DNA from: a candidate division BRC1 bacterium ADurb.Bin183
Lineage (GTDB): Bacteria > Sumerlaeota > Sumerlaeia > MWCT01
Assembly: GCA_002070185.1 (NCBI GenBank)
Contig: MWCT01000004.1
Span: 149,319 to 213,318 of the forward strand
Length of the DNA: 64,000 bases
Direction of reading: 5' to 3'
Part shown: piece by piece, positions 44,294 through 53,648 of the stretch
Numbering within the stretch: position 1 is the stretch's first letter
Layout: the number at the start of each line of letters is the position of its first letter
The notes under the pieces: generated by a model
What the model was told of the DNA's origin: nothing
The model's database searches: none
What the model saw: the letters and a program-made list of their open reading frames with translations, nothing else
Position numbers and translations under genes: made by a program

Positions 44294-44959
44294 TTAATGG
44301 ACGGGGGTGAGTTTATTGACTATATCCCTGACTATGCGAGCGGTGAGTCCCCAGAGGATGCCTTCGGGGAGGCGATAAACGTAAACTTTATAGCGTCCGC
44401 TCTCCCATTGGGTGTGGTATTTTTCGGGGAGATTCATCTCCCGCGCTGGGAAAAGAACGACTTCCCTCCCTTGCTCATCTATGAATCGCGATTGCATTAC
44501 GGTTTTTATCTCGAAAATCTCCGGCTTGTGCGACTCGAAGAATGAGATCGGTGTTGCGAAGATTGACTCGACTTCTTTTTGATTGGGTTTAATTGCCTCG
44601 AACGGGACATCCGCCACGCCCACAAATGCGTCCACAATTGCGCGCATCGGCATGACCAGCGTGTCAAGGCGTCCAATGATGCGGATTTTTTCTTCAGGTA
44701 TGCCCATCTCTTCTGTGGTCTCACGGATTGCTGTTTGTTCAAGGCTGCCGTCTATGACGGGATCGCAACAGCCGCCGGGGAAGCAAATCTCTCCGCCTTG
44801 GCGAATGGAGTTGTGCCGTTTCTGGAATACGAAATGGTATTCATCGCCGACGGGTATTAAAAGCGCCAAGACCACCGAATTCAAGAATTCATCGCGTCCG
44901 TAAATTCCCGGCGCCTGCGGCAGGTTTTGTATTAATATTTCGATTTGTTCAATCTTCAT
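44294..44959 (-). CDS. Nudix hydrolase, NudL-like (CoA pyrophosphatase type)
   Basis: 221 residues from ATG 44959, two bases after the stop of the upstream large gene; a TTG at 44977 is an alternative. The Nudix box reads GGCCDPVIDGSLEQTAIRE followed by TTEEMGI, matching GX5EX7REUXEEXGU. The preceding HNSIRQGGEICFPGG fits the UPF0035 motif of CoA pyrophosphatases, which split CoA into 4'-phosphopantetheine and 3',5'-ADP. The substrate is inferred from that motif. Likely translationally coupled to the glycosidase-like gene, an odd pairing. Confidence 0.88.
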   Translation of the reverse strand: MKIEQIEILIQNLPQAPGIYGRDEFLNSVVLALLIPVGDEYHFVFQKRHNSIRQGGEICFPGGCCDPVIDGSLEQTAIRETTEEMGIPEEKIRIIGRLDTLVMPMRAIVDAFVGVADVPFEAIKPNQKEVESIFATPISFFESHKPEIFEIKTVMQSRFIDEQGREVVLFPAREMNLPEKYHTQWESGRYKVYVYRLPEGILWGLTARIVRDIVNKLTPVH

Positions 44960-44961
44960 GG

Positions 44962-47900
44962 TTAATAACTCGTCCAAGTCAAGACTTCGGCATGCGACGA
45001 TTCGTTCAGATTTTCAAGGATTACCTCGTCCAAAACAAGGCGGTCTTTTTTCAATTTTACGAGCAATTTATCGGGTATATGCGGGAACAGCGGATGAAGT
45101 TCAATTGTAAGAAAAGATGATAGTGATGGGTATGTTTGAACTATCCTTTCGCCGTCTAAAATGCCGGTCAGGGAAAGGACGGCGCTGGTGTATTTATCCG
45201 CAATGTTGATGAAGAGAACGCCTTTTTCGGCGCGGACATCCATCTTTTTCTTGAATACGCCCACACAGCCGATATCCCGCGGGAAGAGCGATGTCTGGAT
45301 TTTGAAATCCGGCTGCGAGGCGACCGTCTTTAGCATCCGCTCATTCCAGAGGTCCACGACATGAGCATCCGAAAGTGCGCCGATTTGCAGAAGGTCGCCG
45401 TCAACATCTCGCCAGTTGGCGTTATAAAAAGTGAAAATCATTTTATCTTCATTGCCGAACTGATGGGCAAAGACATCGCCTGCAAGCGTTTTGACAAACG
45501 GGCGGAGGGCGTTGTTCGTAAAGGCGTCGGAATTCTCCTGAAATAATTCATGTGATTTTTTATAGAATTCAATGATTTGGGCATCATACCATGAACCTAA
45601 ATCGCCTTTAATCCAGATGCCTTCGCCATTGAAGAACGCCTTCTTCAACCCTTCCGCCGTCCAGTTGCGGGCAAGGAATTGTCCGTTTACAAGTTCAATC
45701 TGTTTGAAATCGGGAAAGCAGAAGCGGAATAGATTCGTCTCTGTGGGGCATGTTTGATTGTCCCCATAATAGATTGTGTAAGAAAATGAGCCGTCCTGAT
45801 ATTGGCTGATAAAATCAACCGGTGTGTATTCAGTATAGATGGGTATGCCTGAGCGGACGGAGTTCAAGGATTCGCGGATTTTGCGAGTCGTGCGATACTC
45901 GCCCCTGAGCGGGGATTCGCCGACCAAATGTCCATGATTCGGGCTATGGCAAAAGAAGGTTTGCCCCGTGCCAAAAACGTCAATATACATCGCATCGGCA
46001 TTAGTTTCGTTTGCAACATCGGCATATAATTCCCGCAAGTAATCCTGCCACGCCGTCACATGGGGACAGATGATGACCTCATGTCCGTTTCGGGATTCTT
46101 GCCCGTTTGAGTTGATGTATTTCCATTCCTCTCCATGCGCCTGATAAATCGTGGCGCGGTCATCCAAGCCATAGCCTTCGATATAAAGTCCGACTGGGAT
46201 TCCCTTTGATTGGGAGTAGGCAATGCCTGAGCGGAAATTATCAAGTCCGCCGAGTTCGTAACGGCGATAATCGCCGATCCGCCCATAAGTTGCCGACCAT
46301 CCCCAGCTGGAAATATCAATGAAATCTGGAGTGTTCATATATTCGGCGGCGTTCAATATTTCGGTTTCAAATGTGTATTGATTTCTGATGCGATCGAAAA
46401 GATAACCGGAACCGAAAACGGGGTAATCGCGCCGGCAGGTATAAATCTCCTGAAACCACTTTTGCCTTGGGGTTTTGGGCGCATACCATGTTGAGACCCA
46501 TGCGCGGTAGGCGTCCATCGCTTCATGCCAATCGCCCGCATGCACGCCGAGCGAGAATGGGGCGATTTCCATCGAGGAATGCGCGGGGAACCCAACGGAA
46601 GAAAGCGTGGGATATCTGACGGCGAGCGATGCGCCGGCGGCGTCTTTTTTTAGGCGGAAGTATTTCCAGATGAGGTCTAAATCTTTAACGAGAAGATAAA
46701 GCCCCCAGCCTTCAGCGGGCTCGTAGATGTCCATAAATTGCACGGGGAATCTGCCTGAATATTGTTCCTCGATATCAACATTTTCGTTACTGCATAAAAA
46801 GGTAATCCGCGGATAGGCATAATGAATATCTGAGTTTGGAGCAAGCGTCAAAGCGGGCAGATCTGGGAAGCGCAATTCCAGCGAATGGGAGGAATCGCCG
46901 TTATTGGAAAAGGTCAAAGCGAATTGAGTTTCTCTGGAATCGTTGACGGATGCGGTCAAGGTTGCGCCGATGATTCCTTCGTATCCGTTCAATTCCAGCT
47001 CCAATGTTGCGGTGCTTAATTTGGCGCTTCGGGAAACTTGCAAATTGGCGACTCGAAAATTTTCGGACACGAAGGGCGTTTGATTAATTGTGCCGGAAAA
47101 AAGGCGATGGTCGGCTGATTTTTCAAGGATGTTATGACCGTTGTAATGGCTTATCCATGTTGAAAATACGAGACCGTTTGAGATGTCAAAGGTCATTTTG
47201 CTGAATGTGTTTTCTAGAATCAACGTGTTGGTGGTTGAAACAATTTGAGGCGCAAGATAGGGCGGTTCGGAAATGGCAGCGATGTGCATTGCCGGCGGGA
47301 TAACGAAGGCATCGCCATAAAAACGCGTTCCGGTAATATTAAGCGTTAGCGCTGCCAATGCAAAATATCCGCCATCGGAAAGGTCGCACATTTTGATGGC
47401 GTCAATAACTTTGGCAGGATTGGCGGGAAAGGCAAGGGGTGTGAACGTCCTATTGCGAATGATATGTTTGCCTGATGAAATATCTACGGGGAAATAATTT
47501 TCGCGTGAGCCGTCGGAGTAAAGAACCTCCGCATAAAAGCGTTCCGTTTCATCAACAACATCTATGATTGCATCATTCCCAGGATTTTCTCTGGCGGGCA
47601 AATTGGCGGCGAGGAGGAGGTAAATTTCCGATGCGGGTTTGCCAATGGAGATATCAAGGGATGAATTTTTTGTGAATTCTGTGACGGCTATATTGGGATT
47701 TGTTTTTTTGATTTTGAACGGGACTTTTCCCTCGGCGGAGATTTCCTCCCTGTCAAACCAAGGGACGTTCATAGACATGCGCGGAAGCAGTTGATCTGCT
47801 TTGGCATTGAAAATGCCTTCCAAGTCCAACATTTCAAACCCTTCCGTTCCGCCTGTTAAATTATCCCATCCCTCATCCAAAGAAATAAAGTAGCTGATAT

Positions 47901-48927
47901 CAGTCAATGGATTGCCTTGGGTAAAACGAAGCGCGGCGATTTCTAAAAAAGCCATACCGGCTGCATCGCTTTGGACTTGGAGCGCCATGAGGGAGACGCT
48001 TGGGATTGCGATGGGCGCGGCATCCCAGTGCCATGCGCCGTCATCTTTTAAATCGCTTTGGTAAAATGGTCTTGCCTCGCCTGCCCCGGAGAGCCAGACG
48101 GCGTAATCGGTTGCGCTGGCGCGGATATTGCGGCATCGGTATTTTATCAATATGTAATTATACGTTTCGGTGTTATGATTCCCGATTAAGTTATTTGTCC
48201 ACTTCATTCCCTTGCTGCCATCATTAACGGATAGCAGAAGCGATTTGCCGGTATAGGCGAGCGAGTAATTCTGAGAGGCATTGGGAGCGCTTAACCATTC
48301 AGGTCTTGCCTTCCAAGATGAAGTTTGGGAGAGATTCAATTCAAAACCGACCGGCGCCGGAGGCATCGGTGCGGCAACGGGGTATTCAAAACCGGGAGGG
48401 ACGTCCGTAAAATCAATCTGATTGATAACGAGCGTAGCTGTGGTCGCGGCATTAGCCACAAGGTGAATCTGAATGCCTGAGACTTGGAGCGCCGATGTCA
48501 TTGAACGCAAGTCAATAGTTTTAATATGTTCCGCATTATCCGCCAGAATCCCAGCGGAGTTTTGAACCGTGTTCCATGAATCGAGATTAATGCAAACTCG
48601 AATCAACGCAAATGGCGGCGAGGAAGATATTCCGGAGGCTGTGTATTTTATGGTCATGTAATGATGGAAGTCCAGCCATACGGGTCGCAGTGAATATTTC
48701 CATGTCATCTCTTTTTCGCCCTGCGGGATGCGAAAACAAAGACCGCTGCCAACTTTGAAAACTTGCGCGTTTGATGATGGATTGCTGACAGCAGGCAGCC
48801 ACTTTTCCCATTTATCGGGATTGCTCAAATCAACGCTTCTGCCCAGCGAAAGATCGAGCGCCAAAGTTGCTGAGGCGCCGCAAGCAAAAACTATAATCGC
48901 AATTATGATTTTTGAAAATTTTCGCAT
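44962..48927 (-). CDS. very large secreted glycosidase-like protein (DUF6259-type barrel)
   Basis: 1321 residues from ATG 48927 (GGAGA upstream), with signal peptide KFSKIIIAIIVFACGASATLA. The first 340 residues are two related beta-sandwiches, each with a WxN/TNN style carbohydrate-binding look (SNPDKWEKW and QTSSWKARPEW). A beta-rich domain like those before alpha-galactosidase barrels follows (THYNG-type WISHYNGHNILE). The barrel lies about residues 840-1150: DFIDISSWGWSATYGRIGDY, GIPVGLYIEGYGLDD, ADAMYIDVFGTGQTFFC (candidate nucleophile Asp) and PIYTEYTPVDF. This resembles the DUF6259 group of putative glycoside hydrolases. Substrate unknown; extracellular location inferred. Confidence 0.72.
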   Translation of the reverse strand: MRKFSKIIIAIIVFACGASATLALDLSLGRSVDLSNPDKWEKWLPAVSNPSSNAQVFKVGSGLCFRIPQGEKEMTWKYSLRPVWLDFHHYMTIKYTASGISSSPPFALIRVCINLDSWNTVQNSAGILADNAEHIKTIDLRSMTSALQVSGIQIHLVANAATTATLVINQIDFTDVPPGFEYPVAAPMPPAPVGFELNLSQTSSWKARPEWLSAPNASQNYSLAYTGKSLLLSVNDGSKGMKWTNNLIGNHNTETYNYILIKYRCRNIRASATDYAVWLSGAGEARPFYQSDLKDDGAWHWDAAPIAIPSVSLMALQVQSDAAGMAFLEIAALRFTQGNPLTDISYFISLDEGWDNLTGGTEGFEMLDLEGIFNAKADQLLPRMSMNVPWFDREEISAEGKVPFKIKKTNPNIAVTEFTKNSSLDISIGKPASEIYLLLAANLPARENPGNDAIIDVVDETERFYAEVLYSDGSRENYFPVDISSGKHIIRNRTFTPLAFPANPAKVIDAIKMCDLSDGGYFALAALTLNITGTRFYGDAFVIPPAMHIAAISEPPYLAPQIVSTTNTLILENTFSKMTFDISNGLVFSTWISHYNGHNILEKSADHRLFSGTINQTPFVSENFRVANLQVSRSAKLSTATLELELNGYEGIIGATLTASVNDSRETQFALTFSNNGDSSHSLELRFPDLPALTLAPNSDIHYAYPRITFLCSNENVDIEEQYSGRFPVQFMDIYEPAEGWGLYLLVKDLDLIWKYFRLKKDAAGASLAVRYPTLSSVGFPAHSSMEIAPFSLGVHAGDWHEAMDAYRAWVSTWYAPKTPRQKWFQEIYTCRRDYPVFGSGYLFDRIRNQYTFETEILNAAEYMNTPDFIDISSWGWSATYGRIGDYRRYELGGLDNFRSGIAYSQSKGIPVGLYIEGYGLDDRATIYQAHGEEWKYINSNGQESRNGHEVIICPHVTAWQDYLRELYADVANETNADAMYIDVFGTGQTFFCHSPNHGHLVGESPLRGEYRTTRKIRESLNSVRSGIPIYTEYTPVDFISQYQDGSFSYTIYYGDNQTCPTETNLFRFCFPDFKQIELVNGQFLARNWTAEGLKKAFFNGEGIWIKGDLGSWYDAQIIEFYKKSHELFQENSDAFTNNALRPFVKTLAGDVFAHQFGNEDKMIFTFYNANWRDVDGDLLQIGALSDAHVVDLWNERMLKTVASQPDFKIQTSLFPRDIGCVGVFKKKMDVRAEKGVLFINIADKYTSAVLSLTGILDGERIVQTYPSLSSFLTIELHPLFPHIPDKLLVKLKKDRLVLDEVILENLNESSHAEVLTWTSY

Positions 48928-49075
48928 GAAACATCTCCGCAAATTATTAGCTTTGGAATATCTGCTTAAATAAAATGATATGCAACAGGAATTGCCTTTT
49001 TATGAAAAGCGCTTGACTCATGAAATGCGCAATTGGGAGACTCTAAAAGATATACGAGCAACAGGAGAAAATTTT

Positions 49076-49603
49076 ATGATTCGAAGCACAACGGTTCTTG
49101 CCGTTCGGCACAATGGGCAGGTTGCCATCGCCGGCGATGGGCAGGTGACGCTGGAACAGACTATTATGAAAACGAAGGCGAAAAAGGTTCGGAGGCTTTT
49201 TCAGGATCGCATCCTTTGCGGATTTGCGGGGGCAACCGCGGATGCTTTATCGCTCTTTGAAAAACTCGAAGGCAAATTGAAGGAATACAACGGCAATTTG
49301 GCGCGCTCAGCGGTTGAGCTTGCCAAACTTTGGCGCACGGATAAATATCTGCGAAATCTTCAGGCGCTCCTGATTGCCTGCGACAAGGAAAAGCTCCTTG
49401 TCATTTCGGGAACGGGCGACGTAATTGAGCCGGATGATGACTTGGCGGCAATCGGGTCCGGAGGCGGTTACGCCTTAGCGGCGGCGCGCGCCCTGCGCCA
49501 GTTCACAAATCTGGATGCCGCAACCATTGCCCGCGAGTCGCTCAAAATCGCCGCAGGCATCTGTGTTTATACCAATGAAGAAATTATTGTTGAAACCTTG
49601 TAA
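49076..49603 (+). CDS. hslV: ATP-dependent protease subunit HslV (ClpQ)
   Basis: 175 residues from ATG 49076 (AGGAGA upstream); the frame is open back to 48980 but that part is not conserved. The N-terminus [20 protein letters not shown] shows the proteasome-like catalytic Thr (Thr5) after a four-residue propeptide. [34 protein letters not shown] and [15 protein letters not shown] are all HslV motifs. HslV forms a dodecamer capped by the HslU ATPase. hslU normally follows immediately; here the next sequence is AT-rich and unrelated, so the partner must be elsewhere. Confidence 0.96.
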   Translation: MIRSTTVLAVRHNGQVAIAGDGQVTLEQTIMKTKAKKVRRLFQDRILCGFAGATADALSLFEKLEGKLKEYNGNLARSAVELAKLWRTDKYLRNLQALLIACDKEKLLVISGTGDVIEPDDDLAAIGSGGGYALAAARALRQFTNLDAATIARESLKIAAGICVYTNEEIIVETL

Positions 49604-49864
49604 AATATTTTATGTATATTTAACATAACATTGATATTGTTAGCGTTAGCGAACTTCCATATATGTAAATATATCTTGCTAATGATTAGATACCCATTAT
49701 ATTTTAAATCAATCTTTACTATGAGATTCTATCAATAAATTCTATGGCAATCGCAAAAAAACTGTCAAGGTCAGCAAGTATCTTACCCCGAAGGGTTAAA
49801 TAATGACAAAAAATGCCGCGAGCATAATCCTTAATATTTTTTAATCAAATAGATGGAGGAAGAA
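49604..49864. other. AT-rich intergenic stretch
   Basis: About 260 bases between hslV and an unknown secreted gene. AT-rich, with short repeats such as GTTAGCGTTAGCG near 49640. No hslU fragment, terminator hairpin or RNA gene recognised. Confidence 0.4.
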
Positions 49865-50803
49865 ATGATTAGAACAAAAACTTTTTTAAGTGCGATCATT
49901 TCGGCGGGAGTGGTAATATATGTGGGGATTATACCGGTTTTTTCCATATCCACTTTCGGCGACATCGCAAAACTATCAACTCTTGGTAAAACGATCCCAT
50001 ACGCAGTACGTTACAAAATATCGGAAAAGGCGCTCTTTCATGAACAGACGCAAGATGCTTACGAACAGGGAAAAATCACAATCCAATCAAAACATGACTC
50101 GATGACGGCAACAATTGCGAATGAGTGGGTGTTTGTCCAGGATACAAACGGTAACGAGCGTTTTGACTATATAATCCAGGAATTGCCTATTGATCGAAAA
50201 GATATGCTGCTAGAACCCACATATCGGAGCCTTTTTAAGAGTTCCACTGAGGTTACAGATCGTGTTCGTTGTGCGAATGGAACTTATACTAATTCTGCGA
50301 GCATATATGATTCCAATTATTTGACACAGGAACCATTCGCCCATCTTTATCGTTACCCCGCATTTGGACTTGGTATCATATCAAGGGGAGACAATAATGG
50401 TTTTATCAGTTTAGATGAAGCCGTGAATAAAGAAAAAGGTGGAACACCGGCGCCTGAATCTCAGATTGCCACTACGCGGATTTCAGTGGATAGCGAAGGA
50501 TTCAATGTGGAAATACGCTGGGCGCAGAAAGGCTTGCCGGAAAGCATAATTTATACAGGCAAAACTGAGGACCATGGAATTTTTGAAATAACTATTTCCG
50601 AGGCAGGCGAAAAAGACGGCTTTATTTATCCCAAAAAGGTTAAATTTTCACAAAAAATGAATTCAACAAAATATGTTAGGATTGTTGAAATTGAAGTGAT
50701 TGAATTTATCGTTGGACCAGCCGCGCTTGAAAAATATTCGGTCCAGCCGCCTCCCCTTGGGGAAAATCCCATTATTTATGATTTCAGAACTGCAAAGAAA
50801 TAA
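49865..50803 (+). CDS. secreted protein of unknown function
   Basis: 312 residues from ATG 49865 (GGAGG five bases before). The first 30 residues are a hydrophobic signal or anchor (TFLSAIISAGVVIYVGIIPVF). The mature part is rich in Tyr, Ile, Asp and Glu, with beta-strand-like segments, for example FVQDTNGNERFDYIIQELP and HLYRYPAFGLGIISRGDNNG; the D-N-G-N style loops could bind calcium. I do not recognise a family. Base composition is more AT-rich than the neighbouring housekeeping genes, hinting at recent acquisition. It is followed immediately by a decayed partial copy of itself. Confidence 0.65.
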   Translation: MIRTKTFLSAIISAGVVIYVGIIPVFSISTFGDIAKLSTLGKTIPYAVRYKISEKALFHEQTQDAYEQGKITIQSKHDSMTATIANEWVFVQDTNGNERFDYIIQELPIDRKDMLLEPTYRSLFKSSTEVTDRVRCANGTYTNSASIYDSNYLTQEPFAHLYRYPAFGLGIISRGDNNGFISLDEAVNKEKGGTPAPESQIATTRISVDSEGFNVEIRWAQKGLPESIIYTGKTEDHGIFEITISEAGEKDGFIYPKKVKFSQKMNSTKYVRIVEIEVIEFIVGPAALEKYSVQPPPLGENPIIYDFRTAKK

Positions 50804-50804
50804 T

Positions 50805-51085
50805 ATTCCCTATATAAAATATCGGAGAAGAATTTTATTGATGAGCGAATGCTGGAAGGCGTTGATAGAGGAGTAATTATAGCCTTTTCAAAACTCCAGG
50901 GGAATGTATCGAACAAAGTCGCCGTCCTGATGGGTCATTCTATCGGAACATATCAATCAGCGGCTCTGATGCAATGGCTGAAAATAGTTTCCCACTCTTT
51001 ATCGTTATCCGATTTTTGGACTTGGAATTATTGCAGATGGCGAAAAAAACGGATTAATTTCTTTTGCTTCAATCCCATATTATAT
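50805..51085 (+). pseudogene. decayed, 5'-truncated duplicate of the preceding secreted-protein gene
   Basis: Homology to the 49865 gene starts right after its stop. IPY followed by AAAATATCGG matches bases around 49994-50030; GGAACATATCAATCAGCGG at 50945 matches 50279; and CTTTATCGTTA at 50996 onward, encoding LYRYPIFGLGIIADGEKNGL in one frame, matches HLYRYPAFGLGIISRGDNNG. The offsets change from about 811 to 666 to 652 bases, so about 160 bases were lost in internal deletions and the frame shifts. An open frame of 125 codons (50849-51226) exists only because of these shifts and runs into the antisense of the ABC gene. Confidence 0.75.
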
Positions 51086-51853
51086 CTATCCGCTCTTCTC
51101 CCCTCTTGTGAAGAAATTCTCAACAACCGGGATATCGCTCTGCATCGCCTCTTTGAGAGTTCCCAGAAAGGCAATCTTTCCTTTGTCCAGCATGAGGACG
51201 CGGTCGGCGATATTTTTTATGGATGACAGTTCGTGAGTAACGACAACGATGGTGACGCCAAGCAGTCGGCGCAGTTCAAGAATCAGATTATCCAGTCCCG
51301 CCGCAGTGACAGGATCAAGACCGGCAGAAGGCTCATCAAAAAATAGGAGTTCCGGATCGAGCGCAAGCGCCCGCGCAACGCCCGCCCGTTTTTTCATTCC
51401 GCCGGAAATATCCGACGGCATGTAGAACGCCGCCTCCGCCAGCCCCACAAGGCTGAGCTTGGTCATGACAAGCGCCCTGATGATTTCTTCGGGGAGTTCC
51501 GTCCACTCGCGCAGCGGCAGCGCCACATTATCAAAGACGGTCAGCGAATTGAAGAGCGCGCCGCCTTGAAACGAAATCCCGATGCGCCGCAAAATTTCTT
51601 GGAATTGATCCTCTTCAAGACAGGTCACTTCCCTATTCCAATATTTGACCGACCCTCCCGCCGGCTCAACCAAACGCGTTATGTTGCGCAGCAGCGTGCT
51701 CTTGCCGCAACCGCTCTTTCCCAAAACCACCATAATCTCGCCGGGCTGAACGGAAAATGTGATGCCGTCCAATATGCGCCGCTCCTCATATTCAGCGATA
51801 AGAGCGGTAACTTCCAAAACCGGTTGAATTATTTTTTGCGATTTAGGATTCAT
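51086..51853 (-). CDS. ABC transporter ATPase, MlaF-like
   Basis: 255 residues. Walker A VVLGKSGCGKSTLLRNI, Q-loop ISFQGGALFNSLTVFDN, signature SDISGGMKKRAGVARALALD and Walker B ELLFFDEPSAGLDPVTA with VVTHELSS are complete. The SGGMKKR form of the signature is typical of MlaF/Mkl ATPases that drive phospholipid traffic between inner and outer membranes. It follows the STAS-MlaE permease gene by 12 bases. The expected MCE-domain (MlaD) gene is not downstream; instead a pseudogene abuts the stop codon. Confidence 0.92.
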   Translation of the reverse strand: MNPKSQKIIQPVLEVTALIAEYEERRILDGITFSVQPGEIMVVLGKSGCGKSTLLRNITRLVEPAGGSVKYWNREVTCLEEDQFQEILRRIGISFQGGALFNSLTVFDNVALPLREWTELPEEIIRALVMTKLSLVGLAEAAFYMPSDISGGMKKRAGVARALALDPELLFFDEPSAGLDPVTAAGLDNLILELRRLLGVTIVVVTHELSSIKNIADRVLMLDKGKIAFLGTLKEAMQSDIPVVENFFTRGEKSG

Positions 51854-51865
51854 TGTCGCGCTTCA

Positions 51866-52954
51866 TCAAATATAATAAAAGAGCGTGGCGAAAATCACAT
51901 CCGACGCCACGATGAAAAATATATCCATCACAACCGAGCGGGTGGTCATAAGTCCCACTCCCCTTGCGCCGCCCGATACGCGCAATCCGTTATGGCAAGC
52001 CACAAGGACGATGATGATGCCGAACACAAGGCTTTTCAAAATCCCCTGCACCATGTCGCCGACGCGCAACGCAGCGAAGGTTTCCTGCATCCATTGCCCC
52101 GCATCCAACCCGATGATAAACATCCCCACATGCAACCCGCCCCAAATACCCGCCGCCATCGCAATGATTACAAGACACGGCATGGCAATTACCATCGCCA
52201 GAACCTTTGGCGCTATCAAAAAATAGGAGACGTTGAAGCCCATTCCTTTGAGGGCATCCACCTCTTCTTGAACAGTCATCGTGGAAATTTCGGCGGTGAT
52301 TGCGGCGCCGCTGCGAGCCGAGACGATAATGGACGCCATGATGGGAGCGAGTTCGCGCGCAAAGCCGATGCTGACAAGGTCAGCCACATAGATGCCCGCG
52401 CCCCAGTGACGCACCTGCGCCGCCGCCAACATGGCGACGACAAATCCGAGAAGATAATTGATAAGAGCGACGATCCCAATGGCGCGAAAACCAATCTCGT
52501 GCAATTCATCCATGACGCTCGACCATCGGATTTTCTTTTTATCGAAGGAGGCGAGAAAAGTCCAATAAAGGACATCTATCGCCAAATTTTTTGCGTCGGC
52601 ATATTCCTTGCGTATCTTGAAAAAGCCGTCGCCGAGGTATTCAAAAAAACCCGGCGCGGGTTCCGGTTTTTTGTCAATGTATTTAAATCCGGGCGTTATC
52701 AGGCGCAGATATTCCGCCACGAGTCCGGTTTCGCCTTGATATTCGAAACGAACGCCGAGCGATTCGGCAAGTTGTTTGATGCGGAGAATCCACGCCCCGC
52801 CGCGGCTGTCCATGTTGCGGACACCGGAAAGGTCTAAAATCAGGGCGGTGTTTTCCTTTTTGAGACGTTTTTCCACATCCTCAAAAAGTGCTCGCCCTGT
52901 TTCGAGGTTAATTTCTTCGCCCGCGCTGATTTTTAATTCGTCCGCCATCGGCAT
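51866..52954 (-). CDS. MlaE-family permease with N-terminal STAS domain
   Basis: 362 residues. Residues about 1-100 form a STAS domain (LILDLSGVRNMDSRGGAWIL), the MlaB-like part, fused to an MlaE permease with about five or six membrane segments. MlaE hallmarks include IALINYLLGFVVAMLAAAQV, YVADLVSIGFARELAPIMAS, GAAITAEISTMTVQEEVDAL and the conserved PKVLAMVIAMPCL. The fusion is known in several phyla. With the MlaF-like ATPase it would form the inner-membrane part of a lipid transporter. Start at ATG 52954 or 52948; no clear ribosome-binding site. Confidence 0.92.
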   Translation of the reverse strand: MPMADELKISAGEEINLETGRALFEDVEKRLKKENTALILDLSGVRNMDSRGGAWILRIKQLAESLGVRFEYQGETGLVAEYLRLITPGFKYIDKKPEPAPGFFEYLGDGFFKIRKEYADAKNLAIDVLYWTFLASFDKKKIRWSSVMDELHEIGFRAIGIVALINYLLGFVVAMLAAAQVRHWGAGIYVADLVSIGFARELAPIMASIIVSARSGAAITAEISTMTVQEEVDALKGMGFNVSYFLIAPKVLAMVIAMPCLVIIAMAAGIWGGLHVGMFIIGLDAGQWMQETFAALRVGDMVQGILKSLVFGIIIVLVACHNGLRVSGGARGVGLMTTRSVVMDIFFIVASDVIFATLFYYI

Positions 52955-53362
52955 CCATAATTATGAGTGCTCAACAAATTGAATTAAGACATATTTCACA
53001 CCTAATTCATATTCAAGAAAAGAATTTTTGATTCGTAAAATGTTATGGAGTTGTATCATTAAAGCAATTCAAAACCCCTTGCATTGTATAAACCGATAAG
53101 ATGGGTATTGAAGTTTGGGGCGGCTCGATGACAGAAAATAGAAGCTCTGCGAAGATTGAGTTCAACACATCCGGCTGGATAAATAATGGAACTATAACAG
53201 CCAGAAAAATTTGCATCAACGGCGGCTGCGGGTCATCCGTAATTGACTGGGATAGTTTTTAAGCGCAAAAAATGGCAACCCTTTTTCAATATTCGATTGA
53301 CACAAGTTCATCATGCGGATTATAGAAAAAACGTTATATTTAAGAAATGGGAGGGAGCCCGA
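52955..53362. other. divergent intergenic region
   Basis: About 400 bases between the divergent Mla-type operon and the small secreted gene. Apart from the possible 53-residue ORF at 53101-53262 I see no RNA gene, terminator or clear promoter. The left part is AT-rich. Confidence 0.4.
53101..53262 (+). CDS. possible small ORF, 53 residues, unrecognised
   Basis: ATG 53101 to TAA 53260-53262 within the 400-base gap upstream of the small secreted gene. The peptide is rich in G, S, T, N and I (GSMTENRSSAKIEF, WINNGTITARKICINGGCGS), like a fragment of a beta-solenoid or other surface protein. No clear ribosome-binding site and no signal peptide, so it may be a gene remnant. Confidence 0.25.
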   Translation: MGIEVWGGSMTENRSSAKIEFNTSGWINNGTITARKICINGGCGSSVIDWDSF

Positions 53363-53617
53363 ATGAAGAAATTAATCCTTGCGGGACTGATTGTGACGAT
53401 ATTCCTGAGTTTGGCGTCTGTGACAAACGCTGCGGATTACATGCGCGGTCAGGATGACAATCCTGTTCTGATTGCGTCTTATATAGTCCATCCAATCGGC
53501 ATGGCTGCGGAATATGCTATCACACGTCCGATTCACTGGATTACCAAACAGGTCAACCTCAATAAACTTTTTGGTTCAAAAAATACATACGAAGATAATT
53601 CATTTGTCTGGGAATGA
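53363..53617 (+). CDS. small secreted protein with HPIGMAAEY/RPIHW motif
   Basis: 84 residues from ATG 53363 (GGGAGGGAG upstream). Signal peptide MKKLILAGLIVTIFLSLA ends near TNAADY. The mature 55 residues read DDNPVLIASYIVHPIGMAAE then YAITRPIHWI, a pattern I have seen in small envelope proteins of several Gram-negative phyla, often near lipoprotein or lipid-transport genes. Function unknown. It directly precedes a LolD-type ATPase gene. Confidence 0.7.
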   Translation: MKKLILAGLIVTIFLSLASVTNAADYMRGQDDNPVLIASYIVHPIGMAAEYAITRPIHWITKQVNLNKLFGSKNTYEDNSFVWE

Positions 53618-53648
53618 TTTGAGAAAAGCGCCGGCGGCTCATTCCCCC

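Noticed and set aside
50849..51226. 125-codon open frame as a real gene
   Set aside because: Its sequence is a frameshifted part of the decayed duplicate and its end is antisense to the ABC ATPase gene.
51566..52837. 423-codon plus-strand frame
   Set aside because: It is antisense to both well-supported Mla-type genes; its high His, Arg and Asp content is that of a shadow frame.
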